Positions 19,216-29,402 of a stretch of 64,000 bases of DNA are shown here, piece after piece. The stretch is taken from NCBI RefSeq assembly GCF_000714435.1, contig NZ_JJMW01000019.1, positions 124,001 through 188,000 of the forward strand, given 5' to 3'. Numbering within the stretch: position 1 is the first letter of the stretch; every line of letters begins with the position of its first letter. The position numbers were made by a program, and so were the translations under genes. Below the pieces are notes generated by a model, which was not told where the DNA came from, ran no database searches, and worked only from the letters and a program-made list of their open reading frames with translations. This DNA is from Exiguobacterium alkaliphilum 12/1 (GTDB lineage: Bacteria; Bacillota; Bacilli; Exiguobacteriales; Exiguobacteriaceae).

Positions 19216-22200
19216 GTGGAAGCCAATCAAAAAATGTTATTGCTACTGAATGACCTCGGCATCACGACCGAGACCGATCAATTTGACGGTGCCGAGTTGA
19301 CACGGCTCGTCGTCAATAAACAACGGCGGACGTGGACGTTCCATTTTCGGTTGCAACGTGTGTTGCCGTATGAGGTGCACCAGCTGTTCATGAGCCGACT
19401 TGAAAATCGTTATGCGACGTTCGCCGATGAGGTGTATGCGCGCTTCACGACGGAACAGGGCGGCAAAGACGCCGATTATATCGACTACTGGCCGCGTATC
19501 GTCAGCGAACTGAGTCAAGTGTCCGGGGCGATGCGTACGTACTTCGCCTCCGTCCAACCGCGCTTTATGCAAAATAAACTGCTCATCCCCGTGCGCTCCG
19601 CACCTGAGGCGAGTTATGTCGATAAAGAGTTATGTCAAGAAGTCCAGGCGCTGTACAGTGCGTACGGCTTCACGAAAAAGCCGTGCCAAGCCCAGTTCTC
19701 AGAAGACGTGGAAGCGAACCAAGCCCTCCGCGAGCAAGTCGTTCAGGAAGACATCGAACAAGCGAAAATGGCGCTCGCCGCCCAGTTCGCCAAGACGACC
19801 GAGTCGAACGAGGAGCCGGTTACCGAGGTGCGCATGGGTGCGCTGATTAAAGATGAAATCGTCCAAATTAAGACGATCATCGAAGAAGAACGACGCGTCG
19901 CCATTCGTGGACTCGTCTTCTCGGCCGAACGAAAAGAATTGAAGAGCGGGAAGAAACTGTTCACGTTCAAGATGACGGACTATACCGATTCGCTCATCGT
20001 CAAAGTGTTCGCCCGTGACGATGATGACGACCGCATGCTCAGCGCCGTCAAAAAAGGCATGTGGATTCAAGCGGCGGGACGTGTCGAAGACGATAGCTTC
20101 ATGCGCGAACTATGCATGATGGCCTCGCAGCTCCAAGAAGTGAAAGTCGAGCCCGTCCGTGACGAGTGGGACGGTGAGAAACGTGTCGAGCTGCACGCCC
20201 ATACGCAGATGAGCCAGATGGATGCCGTCACGAACGTGTCGGCGCTCGTCGCCCGAGCCGCCAAATGGGGACATCGCGCCATCGCGATCACGGACCACGC
20301 CGGCGTCCAATCGTTTCCTGAGGCGTATTACGCGGGCAAGAAAAACGATATTAAAGTGCTGTTCGGTGTTGAGGCGAACGTCGTCAATGACGGTGTCCCG
20401 GTCGCCTACCATCCGACCGATATCGCTCTCGACGATGCGACATACGTCGTCTTCGACGTCGAGACGACCGGTCTTTCGGCAGTCTATAACAAGATTATCG
20501 AACTGGCCGGGGTGAAGATTAAAGACGGGGAAATCATCGACCGCTTCGAGGCGTTCGCAGACCCGAAACATCCGCTCTCGGCGACGACGATCGAGTTGAC
20601 GGGCATCACTGACGACATGGTCCATGGTCAGCCGGACCCGGAAGTGATCACGAAACAGTTTGTCGACTGGTGCGGCGACAGTATCCTCGTCGCGCATAAC
20701 GCGGCGTTCGATATGGGCTTCCTCGAGGCGACGCTCCGGAGCGGTGGCCATGAGCCGGACGACTATCCGGTCATCGATACGCTCGAGCTCGCGCGGACGA
20801 TTTTGCCGACGCTCAAAAACCATCGACTGAACACGCTCGCCAAACGATTCGACATCGAATTGACCCAGCACCACCGGGCGATATACGATGCCGAGGCGAC
20901 GGCTTATCTATTGATGAAGCTGCTCGATTTCGCCAAGCAGATGTTCGAGATGCAGACGCACCGCTCGCTCAACGCGAAAGTCGGGAGTGACGTCTCGAAG
21001 ATTCGGCCATTCCATGCGACGATTTATGCGAAAAATAAGAAACCTGGATTACGTCACTTGTATGAGTTGATCTCGCTCTCACATATCGACTATTTGTTCC
21101 GGATGGCCCGGATGCCACGTTCTGAACTCATCAAACGTCGAGAGGGCCTTTTGATAGGATCGGCCTGCGACAACGGTGAGATTTTTGACGCGGCGCTGAA
21201 CAAGTCGGACGAAGAACTCGAGAAGATGATGGCGTTCTACGACTTTATCGAGATTCATCCGCCGGCGCTTTATTTACATTTAATCGATAAAGAAATCGTC
21301 GCGAACGAACTCGAGCTCCGTGACATCATCAAACGGATCATTCGTGTCGCGAAGCAAGCAAATCTGCCTGTCTGTGCGACGGGGAACGTCCATTATCTCG
21401 ACCGGACGGACCGCTCGTACCGTGAAATCTTGATTCGGACGCAAGGTGGGGCGAACTTCATTAACACGCGTAAAGAACTCCCACACGCGCATTTCCGGAC
21501 GACGAAGGAAATGATGGAAGAGTTCAAGTTCCTCGGCGACGAACTGGCCCGTGAAATCGTCATCACGAACCCGAACGCGATCGCCGACCAAATCGAGTCG
21601 ATTCAAATCATCCCGGATGAACTGTTCACCCCGAAGATTGAAGGGGCGGACGACGAAGTCCGTAACATGAGCTATGACATGGCTCGCTCGATTTATGGCG
21701 AGGAACTTCCGGAAATCGTCGAGGCCCGGCTCGAGAAAGAACTGAAATCGATTATCGGTCACGGGTTCGCCGTCATCTATCTCATTTCGCATAAACTCGT
21801 GAAGAAGTCGCTCGACGATGGCTACCTCGTCGGGTCACGGGGGTCGGTCGGTTCGAGTCTCGTCGCGACGATGACCGAGATTACCGAGGTCAATCCGCTC
21901 CCACCGCACTACGTCTGTCCGAAGTGTAAGCATTCTTACTTCTTCAATGATGGGTCGGTCGGTTCAGGATATGACTTGCCGGACAAGGAGTGTCCGGAAT
22001 GCGGCACGTGGTATAAGAAAGACGGCCACGATATCCCGTTCGAGACGTTCCTCGGTTTCAAAGGGGATAAAGTCCCGGATATCGACTTGAACTTCTCTGG
22101 GGAATATCAGCCGCACGCCCACGCCTACACGAAAGTATTGTTCGGTGAAGAGTACGTCTATCGTGCCGGGACAATCGGGACGATTGCTGACAAGACGGCG

Positions 22201-23508
22201 TACGGTTACGTGAAAGGGTATGCGACCGAGAACGATAAGATTTATCGGAACGCCGAAGTCGATCGGCTCGTGTCCGGTGTGACCGGTGTCAAACGGACGA
22301 CCGGGCAACACCCGGGCGGAATCATCGTCGTCCCGGACTATATGGACATCGCGGAAATCTCGCCGATTCAATATCCGGCTGACGACAAGACGTCTGAATG
22401 GAAGACGACCCATTTCGACTTCCACTCGATTCATGACAACTTGCTCAAGCTCGACATTCTCGGGCACGATGATCCGACCGCGATTCGGATGCTCCAAGAT
22501 TTGTCGGGCATCGACCCGCTGACGATTCCGACGGATGATCCGACGGTCATGAAGATTTTCTCATCACCGGAAGTGCTCGGCGTCACGCCGGAACAAATCG
22601 AATCGAAGACGGGGACGCTCGGCATCCCTGAGTTCGGGACGAAGTTCGTCCGGCAGATGCTCGAAGAGACGAAGCCGGCGACGTTCTCGGAGCTCGTCCA
22701 AATCTCAGGATTGTCTCACGGGACCGACGTTTGGATCGGGAACGCGAACGAATTGATTTACAACGGTACGTGTGAGTTAAAAGACGTCATCGGGTGTCGA
22801 GACGACATCATGGTCTATTTGATTTACGCCGGACTTGAACCGTCGTTCGCCTTCAAAATCATGGAGTCGGTTCGAAAAGGGAAAGGCTTGACCGAGGAGA
22901 TGGAGTCCGAGATGCGCGCGAACGCGGTACCGGAATGGTATATCGCCTCGTGTAAGAAAATTAAGTACATGTTCCCGAAAGCGCACGCGACGGCGTACGT
23001 CTTGATGGCCGTCCGCATCGCGTATTTCAAAGTCCATCATCCGATTTTGTATTACGCGACGTACTTCACGGTCCGGGCCGGCGACTTCGATTTGTCGGCG
23101 ATGATCAAAGGGTCGCAAGCCGTCCGGAAAGCGATGTCGGATATCCGCGAAAAAGGATTCGATGCGACGGCGAAAGACAAAGGGCTTCATACCGTACTCG
23201 AACTCGCACTCGAGATGCTCGAGCGGGGCATGAAGTTCCAAAACATCGATTTATATCGTTCGAGCGCGACCGAATTCTTGATTGAAGGCAACACGCTCAT
23301 CCCGCCGTTCAACGCAGTCGACGGTTTAGGGACGAATGCGGCCAAGGCCATCGTCGAGGCACGGGCCGAAGGTCAGTTCTTGTCAAAAGAAGATCTCCGG
23401 AAACGGGCCAAGTTATCGAAAACGATTATCGAGACGCTCGACACGATGAAATGTCTTGAAGGCCTGCCGGATGAGAACCAGCTGTCATTCTTTGATTTTG
23501 GGGTGTAA
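19216..23508 (+). CDS. polC: DNA polymerase III alpha subunit, PolC type
   Basis: 1430 residues from a GTG preceded by AAGGGGGG. Domain order is that of Gram-positive PolC: N-terminal domains, OB fold (about 210-310), split PHP domain starting at HAHTQMSQMDA (about 327), the inserted DnaQ-like proofreading exonuclease with FDVETTG (about 415-420), the second PHP part, then the polymerase domain with a Cys4 zinc site (CPKC...CPEC, about 900) and the catalytic PDIDLNFSG (about 954). It is the replicative polymerase. Chromosomal position between proS and rimP is standard. Confidence 0.99.
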   Translation: MEANQKMLLLLNDLGITTETDQFDGAELTRLVVNKQRRTWTFHFRLQRVLPYEVHQLFMSRLENRYATFADEVYARFTTEQGGKDADYIDYWPRIVSELSQVSGAMRTYFASVQPRFMQNKLLIPVRSAPEASYVDKELCQEVQALYSAYGFTKKPCQAQFSEDVEANQALREQVVQEDIEQAKMALAAQFAKTTESNEEPVTEVRMGALIKDEIVQIKTIIEEERRVAIRGLVFSAERKELKSGKKLFTFKMTDYTDSLIVKVFARDDDDDRMLSAVKKGMWIQAAGRVEDDSFMRELCMMASQLQEVKVEPVRDEWDGEKRVELHAHTQMSQMDAVTNVSALVARAAKWGHRAIAITDHAGVQSFPEAYYAGKKNDIKVLFGVEANVVNDGVPVAYHPTDIALDDATYVVFDVETTGLSAVYNKIIELAGVKIKDGEIIDRFEAFADPKHPLSATTIELTGITDDMVHGQPDPEVITKQFVDWCGDSILVAHNAAFDMGFLEATLRSGGHEPDDYPVIDTLELARTILPTLKNHRLNTLAKRFDIELTQHHRAIYDAEATAYLLMKLLDFAKQMFEMQTHRSLNAKVGSDVSKIRPFHATIYAKNKKPGLRHLYELISLSHIDYLFRMARMPRSELIKRREGLLIGSACDNGEIFDAALNKSDEELEKMMAFYDFIEIHPPALYLHLIDKEIVANELELRDIIKRIIRVAKQANLPVCATGNVHYLDRTDRSYREILIRTQGGANFINTRKELPHAHFRTTKEMMEEFKFLGDELAREIVITNPNAIADQIESIQIIPDELFTPKIEGADDEVRNMSYDMARSIYGEELPEIVEARLEKELKSIIGHGFAVIYLISHKLVKKSLDDGYLVGSRGSVGSSLVATMTEITEVNPLPPHYVCPKCKHSYFFNDGSVGSGYDLPDKECPECGTWYKKDGHDIPFETFLGFKGDKVPDIDLNFSGEYQPHAHAYTKVLFGEEYVYRAGTIGTIADKTAYGYVKGYATENDKIYRNAEVDRLVSGVTGVKRTTGQHPGGIIVVPDYMDIAEISPIQYPADDKTSEWKTTHFDFHSIHDNLLKLDILGHDDPTAIRMLQDLSGIDPLTIPTDDPTVMKIFSSPEVLGVTPEQIESKTGTLGIPEFGTKFVRQMLEETKPATFSELVQISGLSHGTDVWIGNANELIYNGTCELKDVIGCRDDIMVYLIYAGLEPSFAFKIMESVRKGKGLTEEMESEMRANAVPEWYIASCKKIKYMFPKAHATAYVLMAVRIAYFKVHHPILYYATYFTVRAGDFDLSAMIKGSQAVRKAMSDIREKGFDATAKDKGLHTVLELALEMLERGMKFQNIDLYRSSATEFLIEGNTLIPPFNAVDGLGTNAAKAIVEARAEGQFLSKEDLRKRAKLSKTIIETLDTMKCLEGLPDENQLSFFDFGV

Positions 23509-23509
23509 G

Positions 23510-23539
23510 TTGCAGAAAATCGGGAAAATATGATATATT
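23510..23539 (+). promoter_or_regulatory. Probable SigA promoter of the rimP-nusA-infB operon
   Basis: TTGCAG (23510-23515) and TATATT (23534-23539) with 18-base spacing; TGA directly before the -10 gives an extended -10. It begins two bases after the polC stop. Confidence 0.75.
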
Positions 23540-23568
23540 AGTATCGAACAAAGTTGGATACTACGACG

Positions 23569-23600
23569 GAAAGGAGTAGGGAACCCTACTCCTTTCTTGT
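23569..23600 (+). promoter_or_regulatory. Leader terminator/attenuator upstream of rimP
   Basis: A 12-bp perfect GC-rich stem pairs 23569-23580 with 23585-23596 around a 4-base loop. It is followed by an interrupted T tract (TTGTATG). It lies between the promoter and rimP, so it would end transcription in the leader unless bypassed. In B. subtilis the same operon is under NusA-dependent leader attenuation; the weak T tract here fits that, by inference. Confidence 0.65.
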
Positions 23601-23628
23601 ATGTAAAAGCCAAGAAGGAGGGATGAGA

Positions 23629-24099
23629 GTGTCCAAAATAACAGAGGTCGTCGAAGCCATCGCTTTGCCGATCGTCGAGCAAGCGAACATGGAACTAGTC
23701 GACGTTGAATTCGTGAAAGAAGGTCCAGACTGGTTCTTGCGCGTCTACATCGACAAGCCGGGGGGCGTCGATTTAGATGATTGCGTCAATATCAACGAAC
23801 AACTCTCGGAGAAACTAAACGAAACCGACCCGATCGAACAAGCCTATTATCTTGACGTCTCGAGTCCCGGTGCGGAGCGCCCGCTCAAGAAACCGGTCGA
23901 CTTTGAACGGGCGATTGGAAAAAACGTCTACATCAAGACGTTCGCCCCAATCGAGGGTGCCAAAGAGTTCGAAGGTATTTTAACGGCGTACGACGGTGAA
24001 ACGGCTGTCGTCGAGACAAAAATCAAGACACGTAAAAAAGCGATCTCGCTACCAGTAGACAAAATTGCACAAGCCCGCCTAGCGGTCACGTTTAGTTAA
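23629..24099 (+). CDS. rimP: Ribosome maturation factor RimP
   Basis: 156 residues from the GTG at 23629, giving MSKITEVVEAIALPIVEQ. The AAGGAGGG at 23615-23622 abuts an in-frame ATG at 23623 with no spacing but is 6 bases from the GTG, so the GTG is chosen. The segments LVDVEFVKEGPDWFLRVYID and LDVSSPGAERPLKK are typical. RimP helps late 30S assembly. First gene of the nusA-infB operon. Confidence 0.96.
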   Translation: MSKITEVVEAIALPIVEQANMELVDVEFVKEGPDWFLRVYIDKPGGVDLDDCVNINEQLSEKLNETDPIEQAYYLDVSSPGAERPLKKPVDFERAIGKNVYIKTFAPIEGAKEFEGILTAYDGETAVVETKIKTRKKAISLPVDKIAQARLAVTFS

Positions 24100-24111
24100 G
24101 GAGAGGTAAAG

Positions 24112-25272
24112 ATGGGGCCACAATTACTCACAACAATCGAACAGATTGCAAAAGAAAAGGGGATCGAGAAAGACATCATCATCGATGCGCTCGAGCAAGC
24201 GCTCATCTCGGCATATCGCCGAAATGTCGCCAACCCGAACGAACACGTCAAAGTCGAGTTCGACCAAGTGACAGGCGATATTCGCGTCTTCGCCTTGCTT
24301 GAAGTCGTCGAGCGTCTCACGCAGCCGGAGCAACAGCTCTCGCTCGAAGAAGCGCACGAAATCGACCCGAACTACGAGCTCGGTGACTTCCACAAGGAAG
24401 AAGTGACGCCGAGCGATTTCGGTCGCGTCGCGGCGATGACGGCGAAACAAGTCGTCACGCAAAAGATGCGCGAAGCCGAGCGCGAGCGGATTTACAACCA
24501 CTTCGCGGACAAAGAAGACGAGATCATGACGGGAATCGTCGAACGTTTCGATCCGCGCAACTTGTATATCGGCCTTGAGAACAACATCGAGGCGGTGCTC
24601 ACACCGAACGAACAGATGCCGAACGAATCGTACCAGATTCATGACCGGATCAAAGTGTACGTGACAAAAGTCGACTCGACGACGAAAGGTTCTGGCGCTG
24701 CGATTCAAGTGTCGCGGACGCACCCGGGCCTCCTCCGTCGTCTATTCGAACTCGAAGTGCCGGAAATCGCGAACGGGACGGTCGACGTCATGTCGGTGTC
24801 GCGTGAGGCGGGGGACCGTTCGAAGATCGCGGTCCATTCCGACATCGTCGATCCGGTCGGCGCGTGTGTCGGTCCGAAAGGGCAGCGTGTCCAAACGATT
24901 GTCGATGAGTTGAACGGTGAGAAAATCGATATCGTTCGCTGGTCGGAAGACCCGAAAGAGTTCGTCAAAAACGCACTGAGCCCGGCCCAAGTCGTGGCGG
25001 TTTATGTAAATGAACCGGCCAAGTCGACGACGGTCGTCGTCCCGGACTATCAATTGTCGCTCGCAATCGGGAAGCGTGGTCAAAACGCGCGCCTTGCGGC
25101 CAAGTTGACAGGATGGAAGATCGACATTAAGAGCGAAACGGATGCGGAAGCGCTCGACTTGTTCGATACGTACGCCGAAAAAGTTGAATCGGAGCCAGAA
25201 ATTGTTCACAATGAAATGGAACAGGCTGACGAGACAGTGCTTGAGTCGACGACGGTAAAAGAAGAGGAATGA
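24112..25272 (+). CDS. nusA: Transcription termination/antitermination factor NusA
   Basis: 386 residues: N-terminal RNA polymerase-binding domain, S1 domain (about 130-200) and two KH domains, one with the VGPKGQRVQ motif and the second with IGKRGQNARLA. There is no C-terminal acidic repeat, as usual in Firmicutes. It stimulates pausing and termination. As second gene downstream of a leader hairpin with a poor T tract, it may control its own level. Confidence 0.98.
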   Translation: MGPQLLTTIEQIAKEKGIEKDIIIDALEQALISAYRRNVANPNEHVKVEFDQVTGDIRVFALLEVVERLTQPEQQLSLEEAHEIDPNYELGDFHKEEVTPSDFGRVAAMTAKQVVTQKMREAERERIYNHFADKEDEIMTGIVERFDPRNLYIGLENNIEAVLTPNEQMPNESYQIHDRIKVYVTKVDSTTKGSGAAIQVSRTHPGLLRRLFELEVPEIANGTVDVMSVSREAGDRSKIAVHSDIVDPVGACVGPKGQRVQTIVDELNGEKIDIVRWSEDPKEFVKNALSPAQVVAVYVNEPAKSTTVVVPDYQLSLAIGKRGQNARLAAKLTGWKIDIKSETDAEALDLFDTYAEKVESEPEIVHNEMEQADETVLESTTVKEEE

Positions 25273-25274
25273 TC

Positions 25275-25547
25275 ATGAAGCAAAAGAAACTTCCTTTGCG
25301 CAAATGTGTGGTCACGCAAGAGATGTTACCGAAAAAAGACTTGATTCGTGTCGTCCGGACGCCTGAAGGCGACGTCGTCATCGACCCGACCGGGAAGATG
25401 AACGGACGAGGCGCATACTTGTCGAAACAGATGGACGTCATCCGTTTAGCAGAGAAAAAACGGACGCTCGACCATCATTTGAAAGTGAAGACGGATGAGA
25501 CACTTTATGAACAGCTGAAACAAGCAGTTGAAGGAGACGTCTCATGA
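25275..25547 (+). CDS. ylxR: YlxR family RNA-binding protein
   Basis: 90 residues from ATG 25275; an ATG at 25269 overlapping the nusA stop is also in frame, but the GAGG Shine-Dalgarno is better spaced for 25275. Conserved [22 protein letters not shown] and GRGAYL motifs define the family. Such proteins are small nucleoid- or RNA-binding factors; the exact role is not settled. Overlaps rplGA by 4 bases. Confidence 0.92.
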   Translation: MKQKKLPLRKCVVTQEMLPKKDLIRVVRTPEGDVVIDPTGKMNGRGAYLSKQMDVIRLAEKKRTLDHHLKVKTDETLYEQLKQAVEGDVS

Positions 25548-25840
25548 GCCAGTGGGAATCATTGTTAGGCCTTGCCGCAAGAGCGAGGAAAGTAACGATG
25601 GGAGAAGAGTTTGTATTAAAGGATATTCGGGCTGGCCGCGCCAAGCTCGTCATCCTTGCCGGAGACGCAGGACCGTCAACGAGAAAACGGGTCACCGACA
25701 AATGTACATCGTATGGTGTTCCTTACGTGGAAGTGAGCGACCGATATACGATCGGCGCTGCCATGGGGAAAGATATGCGGGTCGTCGTGTCAGTGACCGA
25801 ATCCGGATTTGCGAACAAGCTTAAGCAACTTCTCTCGTAA
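25544..25840 (+). CDS. rplGA: L7Ae-family ribosomal-type protein YlxQ (RplGA)
   Basis: 98 residues. The L7Ae/L30e fold is visible as [31 protein letters not shown] and the [15 protein letters not shown] segment. Members bind kink-turn RNA. Translationally coupled to ylxR (ATGA overlap) and 21 bases before the infB start. Confidence 0.93.
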   Translation: MSQWESLLGLAARARKVTMGEEFVLKDIRAGRAKLVILAGDAGPSTRKRVTDKCTSYGVPYVEVSDRYTIGAAMGKDMRVVVSVTESGFANKLKQLLS

Positions 25841-25861
25841 CTATTAACGGAGGTGGATGCT

Positions 25862-28066
25862 TTGGGAAAACGCGTCTATGAATTTGCAAAAGAACAGAAC
25901 GTAACAAGTAAACAAGTCATTACCCAGCTCGAAAAATTGAACAAGCCGGTGAAGAATCATATGGCTGTTTTAGATGAGGAATCGGTGAAACAATTGGATC
26001 GAATTTTTAACCCTGAGAAATATCGTGCGGCTGAACAGAAAGCGGCACCGAAAGCGGCGACTGAACAGCCGAAAGAGCAACCGAAGCAAGAGAAGAAAGA
26101 AGCGCCAAAAACGCGTCAAGCTGCTCCGCAAGGCAATCAATCAAACCGCGGCGGAAGCAACCGTTTCGGTGGGAACAACCGGAACGACAACCGCAACAAG
26201 AAACGCGGTAAAGGGAAAGGCAAGCCGGCGAAGGCAGCCATCCCGCAAGAAGCGGATCCAAACTCGAAGACGAGCCAACGGAAAGCTGCGCGTCTCGCAC
26301 AAGAGGCGGAGATGGGCAACGTCATCAAGTATGAGGACGTCTTGAGCGTATCGGACTTGGCCTCGAAAATGAATAAAAAGCCAAACGAGATCATCATGAA
26401 GTTGATGGGTCTTGGTGTCATGGCGACGATCAACCAAACGCTCGATGACGAGACGATTGAATTGCTCGCATCAGAGTTCGGGTTTGAAGTCGAGAAAGAG
26501 GTCGTCGTCGATGAAATCGACTTTGAGACGGTCGAAGTCGACTTCTCAGAATATGACCTTGAAGAACGCCCGGCAGTCGTGACGATCATGGGTCACGTCG
26601 ACCATGGTAAAACGACGCTTCTCGACTCGATTCGGAACACGAAAGTCGTTGCCGGCGAAGCAGGTGGCATCACACAGCATATCGGTGCGTATCAAGTACA
26701 AGTCAACGACAAGAAGATCACGTTCCTCGACACACCTGGTCACGCCGCCTTCACGACGATGCGTGCTCGTGGGGCCGAAGTGACGGACATCGCGATCATC
26801 GTCGTCGCAGCGGATGATGGTGTCATGCCACAGACAGAAGAAGCGATTTCGCACGCGAAAGCGGCGAACGTTCCAATCATCGTCGCAGTCAACAAGATGG
26901 ACAAGGAAGGGGCGAACCCCGACCGCGTCAAACAAGAGTTGACTGAATTCGGATTGATTCCTGAAGAGTGGGGCGGCGAAACGATTTTCGTTCCGATTTC
27001 AGCCCTTCAAGGTGAAGGCATCGACGAGTTGCTCGAGATGATCCTTCTCGTTTCAGAAGTCGAAGAATACAAATCGACGCCTGACATGCCAGCCCGCGGT
27101 ACGGTCATCGAAGCGAAGCTCGACAAAGGCCGTGGTCCAGTCGCGACGCTTCTCGTTCAACACGGAACGCTTCGCATCGGAGACTCAATCGTCGTCGGCA
27201 GCACGTTCGGTCGTGTCCGGGCGATGGTCAACGATATCGGTCGTCGTGTGAAAGAAGTCGGTCCATCGACACCGATCGAAATCACAGGATTGAACGACGT
27301 TCCGCAAGCCGGTGACCAGTTCATCGTGTTTGAAGACGAGAAGAAGGCACGGGCCATCGGGGAAAAACGTTACCAACGTTACCTCGAATCACAGCGTCGT
27401 GAGTCGGCGAAAGTCAGCCTTGACGACTTGTTCAGCCGGATTCAAGAAGGCGAAGTGAAAGACTTGAACGTCATCATCAAAGCGGACGTTCAAGGTTCAG
27501 CGGAAGCACTCGCTGGGTCACTCCGTAAGATTGACGTCGAAGGCGTCAAAGTTAACATCGTCCACCAAGGTGTCGGTGCGATCACAGAAGGTGACGTCAT
27601 CCTCGCCTCAGCTGCGAACGCCATCATCATCGGTTTCAACGTCCGTCCTGACGGGAATGCCCGTTCTATGGCGGAACAAGAGAACGTTGAAATGCGTCTC
27701 CATCGCATCATCTATAACGCCATCGAAGAGATCGAGAGCGCGATGAAAGGGATGCTCGACCCAGAGTTCGTTGAAGAAATCACAGGACAAGTTGAAGTCC
27801 GTGACGTCTTCAAAGTCTCAAAAGTCGGAACGATCGCAGGATGTTACGTCACGGAAGGTAAAATCTCACGTGACGCCGGTGTCCGCGTCATCCGTAACGG
27901 GATTGTCGTCTACGAAGGCAAACTCGACACGCTCCGCCGCTTCAAAGATGATGTCAAAGAAGTTGCGACAGGTTATGAGTGTGGAATTAAAGTCGAGAAG
28001 TTTGATGACATCAAAGTCGAAGACGTCATCGAAGCGTTCGTCATGAAAGAAGTCGAACGGAAATAA
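25862..28066 (+). CDS. infB: Translation initiation factor IF-2
   Basis: 734 residues from a TTG at 25862, six bases after the GGAGGTGG Shine-Dalgarno; the in-frame GTG at 25853 lies inside that sequence. N-terminal IF2N domain, a low-complexity Lys/Gln/Gly-rich linker (about 60-140), a second IF2N module, then the GTPase with GHVDHGKT (about 243), DTPGH and NKMD, and the C-terminal fMet-tRNA-binding domain. Delivers initiator tRNA to the 30S subunit. Confidence 0.98.
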   Translation: MGKRVYEFAKEQNVTSKQVITQLEKLNKPVKNHMAVLDEESVKQLDRIFNPEKYRAAEQKAAPKAATEQPKEQPKQEKKEAPKTRQAAPQGNQSNRGGSNRFGGNNRNDNRNKKRGKGKGKPAKAAIPQEADPNSKTSQRKAARLAQEAEMGNVIKYEDVLSVSDLASKMNKKPNEIIMKLMGLGVMATINQTLDDETIELLASEFGFEVEKEVVVDEIDFETVEVDFSEYDLEERPAVVTIMGHVDHGKTTLLDSIRNTKVVAGEAGGITQHIGAYQVQVNDKKITFLDTPGHAAFTTMRARGAEVTDIAIIVVAADDGVMPQTEEAISHAKAANVPIIVAVNKMDKEGANPDRVKQELTEFGLIPEEWGGETIFVPISALQGEGIDELLEMILLVSEVEEYKSTPDMPARGTVIEAKLDKGRGPVATLLVQHGTLRIGDSIVVGSTFGRVRAMVNDIGRRVKEVGPSTPIEITGLNDVPQAGDQFIVFEDEKKARAIGEKRYQRYLESQRRESAKVSLDDLFSRIQEGEVKDLNVIIKADVQGSAEALAGSLRKIDVEGVKVNIVHQGVGAITEGDVILASAANAIIIGFNVRPDGNARSMAEQENVEMRLHRIIYNAIEEIESAMKGMLDPEFVEEITGQVEVRDVFKVSKVGTIAGCYVTEGKISRDAGVRVIRNGIVVYEGKLDTLRRFKDDVKEVATGYECGIKVEKFDDIKVEDVIEAFVMKEVERK

Positions 28067-28084
28067 AGCGAGGAGGGAACACGT

Positions 28085-28432
28085 ATGAACATTCGTGCCC
28101 AACGCGTCGCTGAACAGATGCGTAAAGAAATCACAGACATTTTACTTCGTGAAGTGAGCGATCCGCGTACGAAGAACGCGACGATCACGAGCGTCGAAGT
28201 GACGGGAGACTTGCAACAAGCGACCGCCTATTATACCGTGCTCGGAGACGACGCTGAAGTAAAGGTAGAGACGCAAGCAGGACTCGATAAGGCGAGCGGT
28301 TTCATCCGCCGTGAAATCGGCAGCCGCATCCGTCTTCGGAAAACACCGGAATTGACGTTCGCGTACGATTCATCGGTCGCATATGGTAGCCATATCGACT
28401 CGTTGATTCGCGACTTGAACAAAGGCGAATAA
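28085..28432 (+). CDS. rbfA: Ribosome-binding factor A
   Basis: 115 residues with a KH-like fold: start NIRAQRVAEQMRKEITDILL and the C-terminal RLRKTPELTFAYDSS segment are typical. RbfA acts in 16S rRNA maturation. It directly follows infB (18 bases); B. subtilis has ylxP between the two and no such gene is present here. A terminator follows it. Confidence 0.96.
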   Translation: MNIRAQRVAEQMRKEITDILLREVSDPRTKNATITSVEVTGDLQQATAYYTVLGDDAEVKVETQAGLDKASGFIRREIGSRIRLRKTPELTFAYDSSVAYGSHIDSLIRDLNKGE

Positions 28433-28435
28433 TGG

Positions 28436-28461
28436 AAAGGGGGACTCACGTCTCCCTTTTT
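28436..28461 (+). terminator. Terminator between rbfA and truB
   Basis: A 10-bp stem with one G-U pair joins 28436-28445 to 28450-28459 around a 4-base loop, followed by a short T run. It sits just before the truB ribosome-binding site. Confidence 0.7.
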
Positions 28462-28478
28462 CATGTGGAGGGAAAAAC

Positions 28479-29387
28479 ATGGAACCGACAGGAGTACTCA
28501 TCCTTGATAAAGATGCCGGCATGACGAGTCATGACTGTGTCTTCAAACTGCGCAAGTTATTCCAAACGAAAAAAGTGGGCCATACGGGCACCCTCGACCC
28601 AGAAGTGACCGGGGTGTTGCCGATTTGTCTCGGTCGGGCGACGAAGTTATCACGCTTTTTGACGGATGAAGGGAAGCGATATGTTGCCGAGGTGACGATT
28701 GGGACGGCGACGATGACCGAGGACGCCCATAGCGAAGTTGTCGAGGCGCGTGGCGTCGAGGCAACGGCGTTCACGGCCGCAGACGTCGATCGTGTCCTAC
28801 AGACGCTGACCGGAACGATTGAACAGATCCCCCCTTACTACTCGGCCGTCAAAGTGAACGGGAAGAAGCTGTATGAGTATGCTCGGAAAGGGCAAACGGT
28901 CGAACGGCCGCGCCGGATGGTCGAGATTCACCAACTCGTAAGGACGAGCGAACTTACGTTCAATGACAACGTCTGTCGTTTCCGAATCGAAGTCGACTGC
29001 GGGAAAGGGACGTTCATCCGCACACTCGCCGTTCAAATTGGCGAACAGCTTGGGTATCCGGCGCACATGAGCGACCTTCGCCGAACCATGTCGGGTTCGT
29101 TCGATGAAGCGGCCGCAGTCAGCCTTGAGACGCTCATGGCGCTTGAGACGGTAGAGGAACGGATGCACTATGTCATCCCGCTCGAAGAAGTCATCAAACG
29201 CTGGCCGACGATGACGATTGCGGCGAACCGGGAACGGTATATCCGTAACGGCGGCAAGTTGAACGACGTCTCGCTCGAATTCGAGCTGTTTACTGTCTAT
29301 AATGAAGAAGGAATTCCGCTCGCCCTCTACCGACGGCTTGACGGAACGACAGACGCAACAGTCGAGGTCATGTTGACGATCGACTAA
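28479..29387 (+). CDS. truB: tRNA pseudouridine 55 synthase
   Basis: 302 residues. The catalytic Asp lies in HTGTLDPEVTGVLP, and the second conserved block is IPPYYSAVKVNGKKLYEYAR. It forms pseudouridine at position 55 of the T loop in tRNAs. Followed 15 bases later by ribF, as in other Firmicutes. Confidence 0.98.
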   Translation: MEPTGVLILDKDAGMTSHDCVFKLRKLFQTKKVGHTGTLDPEVTGVLPICLGRATKLSRFLTDEGKRYVAEVTIGTATMTEDAHSEVVEARGVEATAFTAADVDRVLQTLTGTIEQIPPYYSAVKVNGKKLYEYARKGQTVERPRRMVEIHQLVRTSELTFNDNVCRFRIEVDCGKGTFIRTLAVQIGEQLGYPAHMSDLRRTMSGSFDEAAAVSLETLMALETVEERMHYVIPLEEVIKRWPTMTIAANRERYIRNGGKLNDVSLEFELFTVYNEEGIPLALYRRLDGTTDATVEVMLTID

Positions 29388-29402
29388 GGGGGAAACGAAA
29401 GT

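Noticed and set aside
20110-20874. 254-codon minus-strand frame within polC
   Set aside because: Opposes the PHP/exonuclease region of polC; Arg/Asp-rich product typical of reverse-strand codon bias.
26030-26290. Lys/Gln/Ala-rich low-complexity stretch as a repeat element
   Set aside because: It is the usual linker between N-terminal domains of IF-2.
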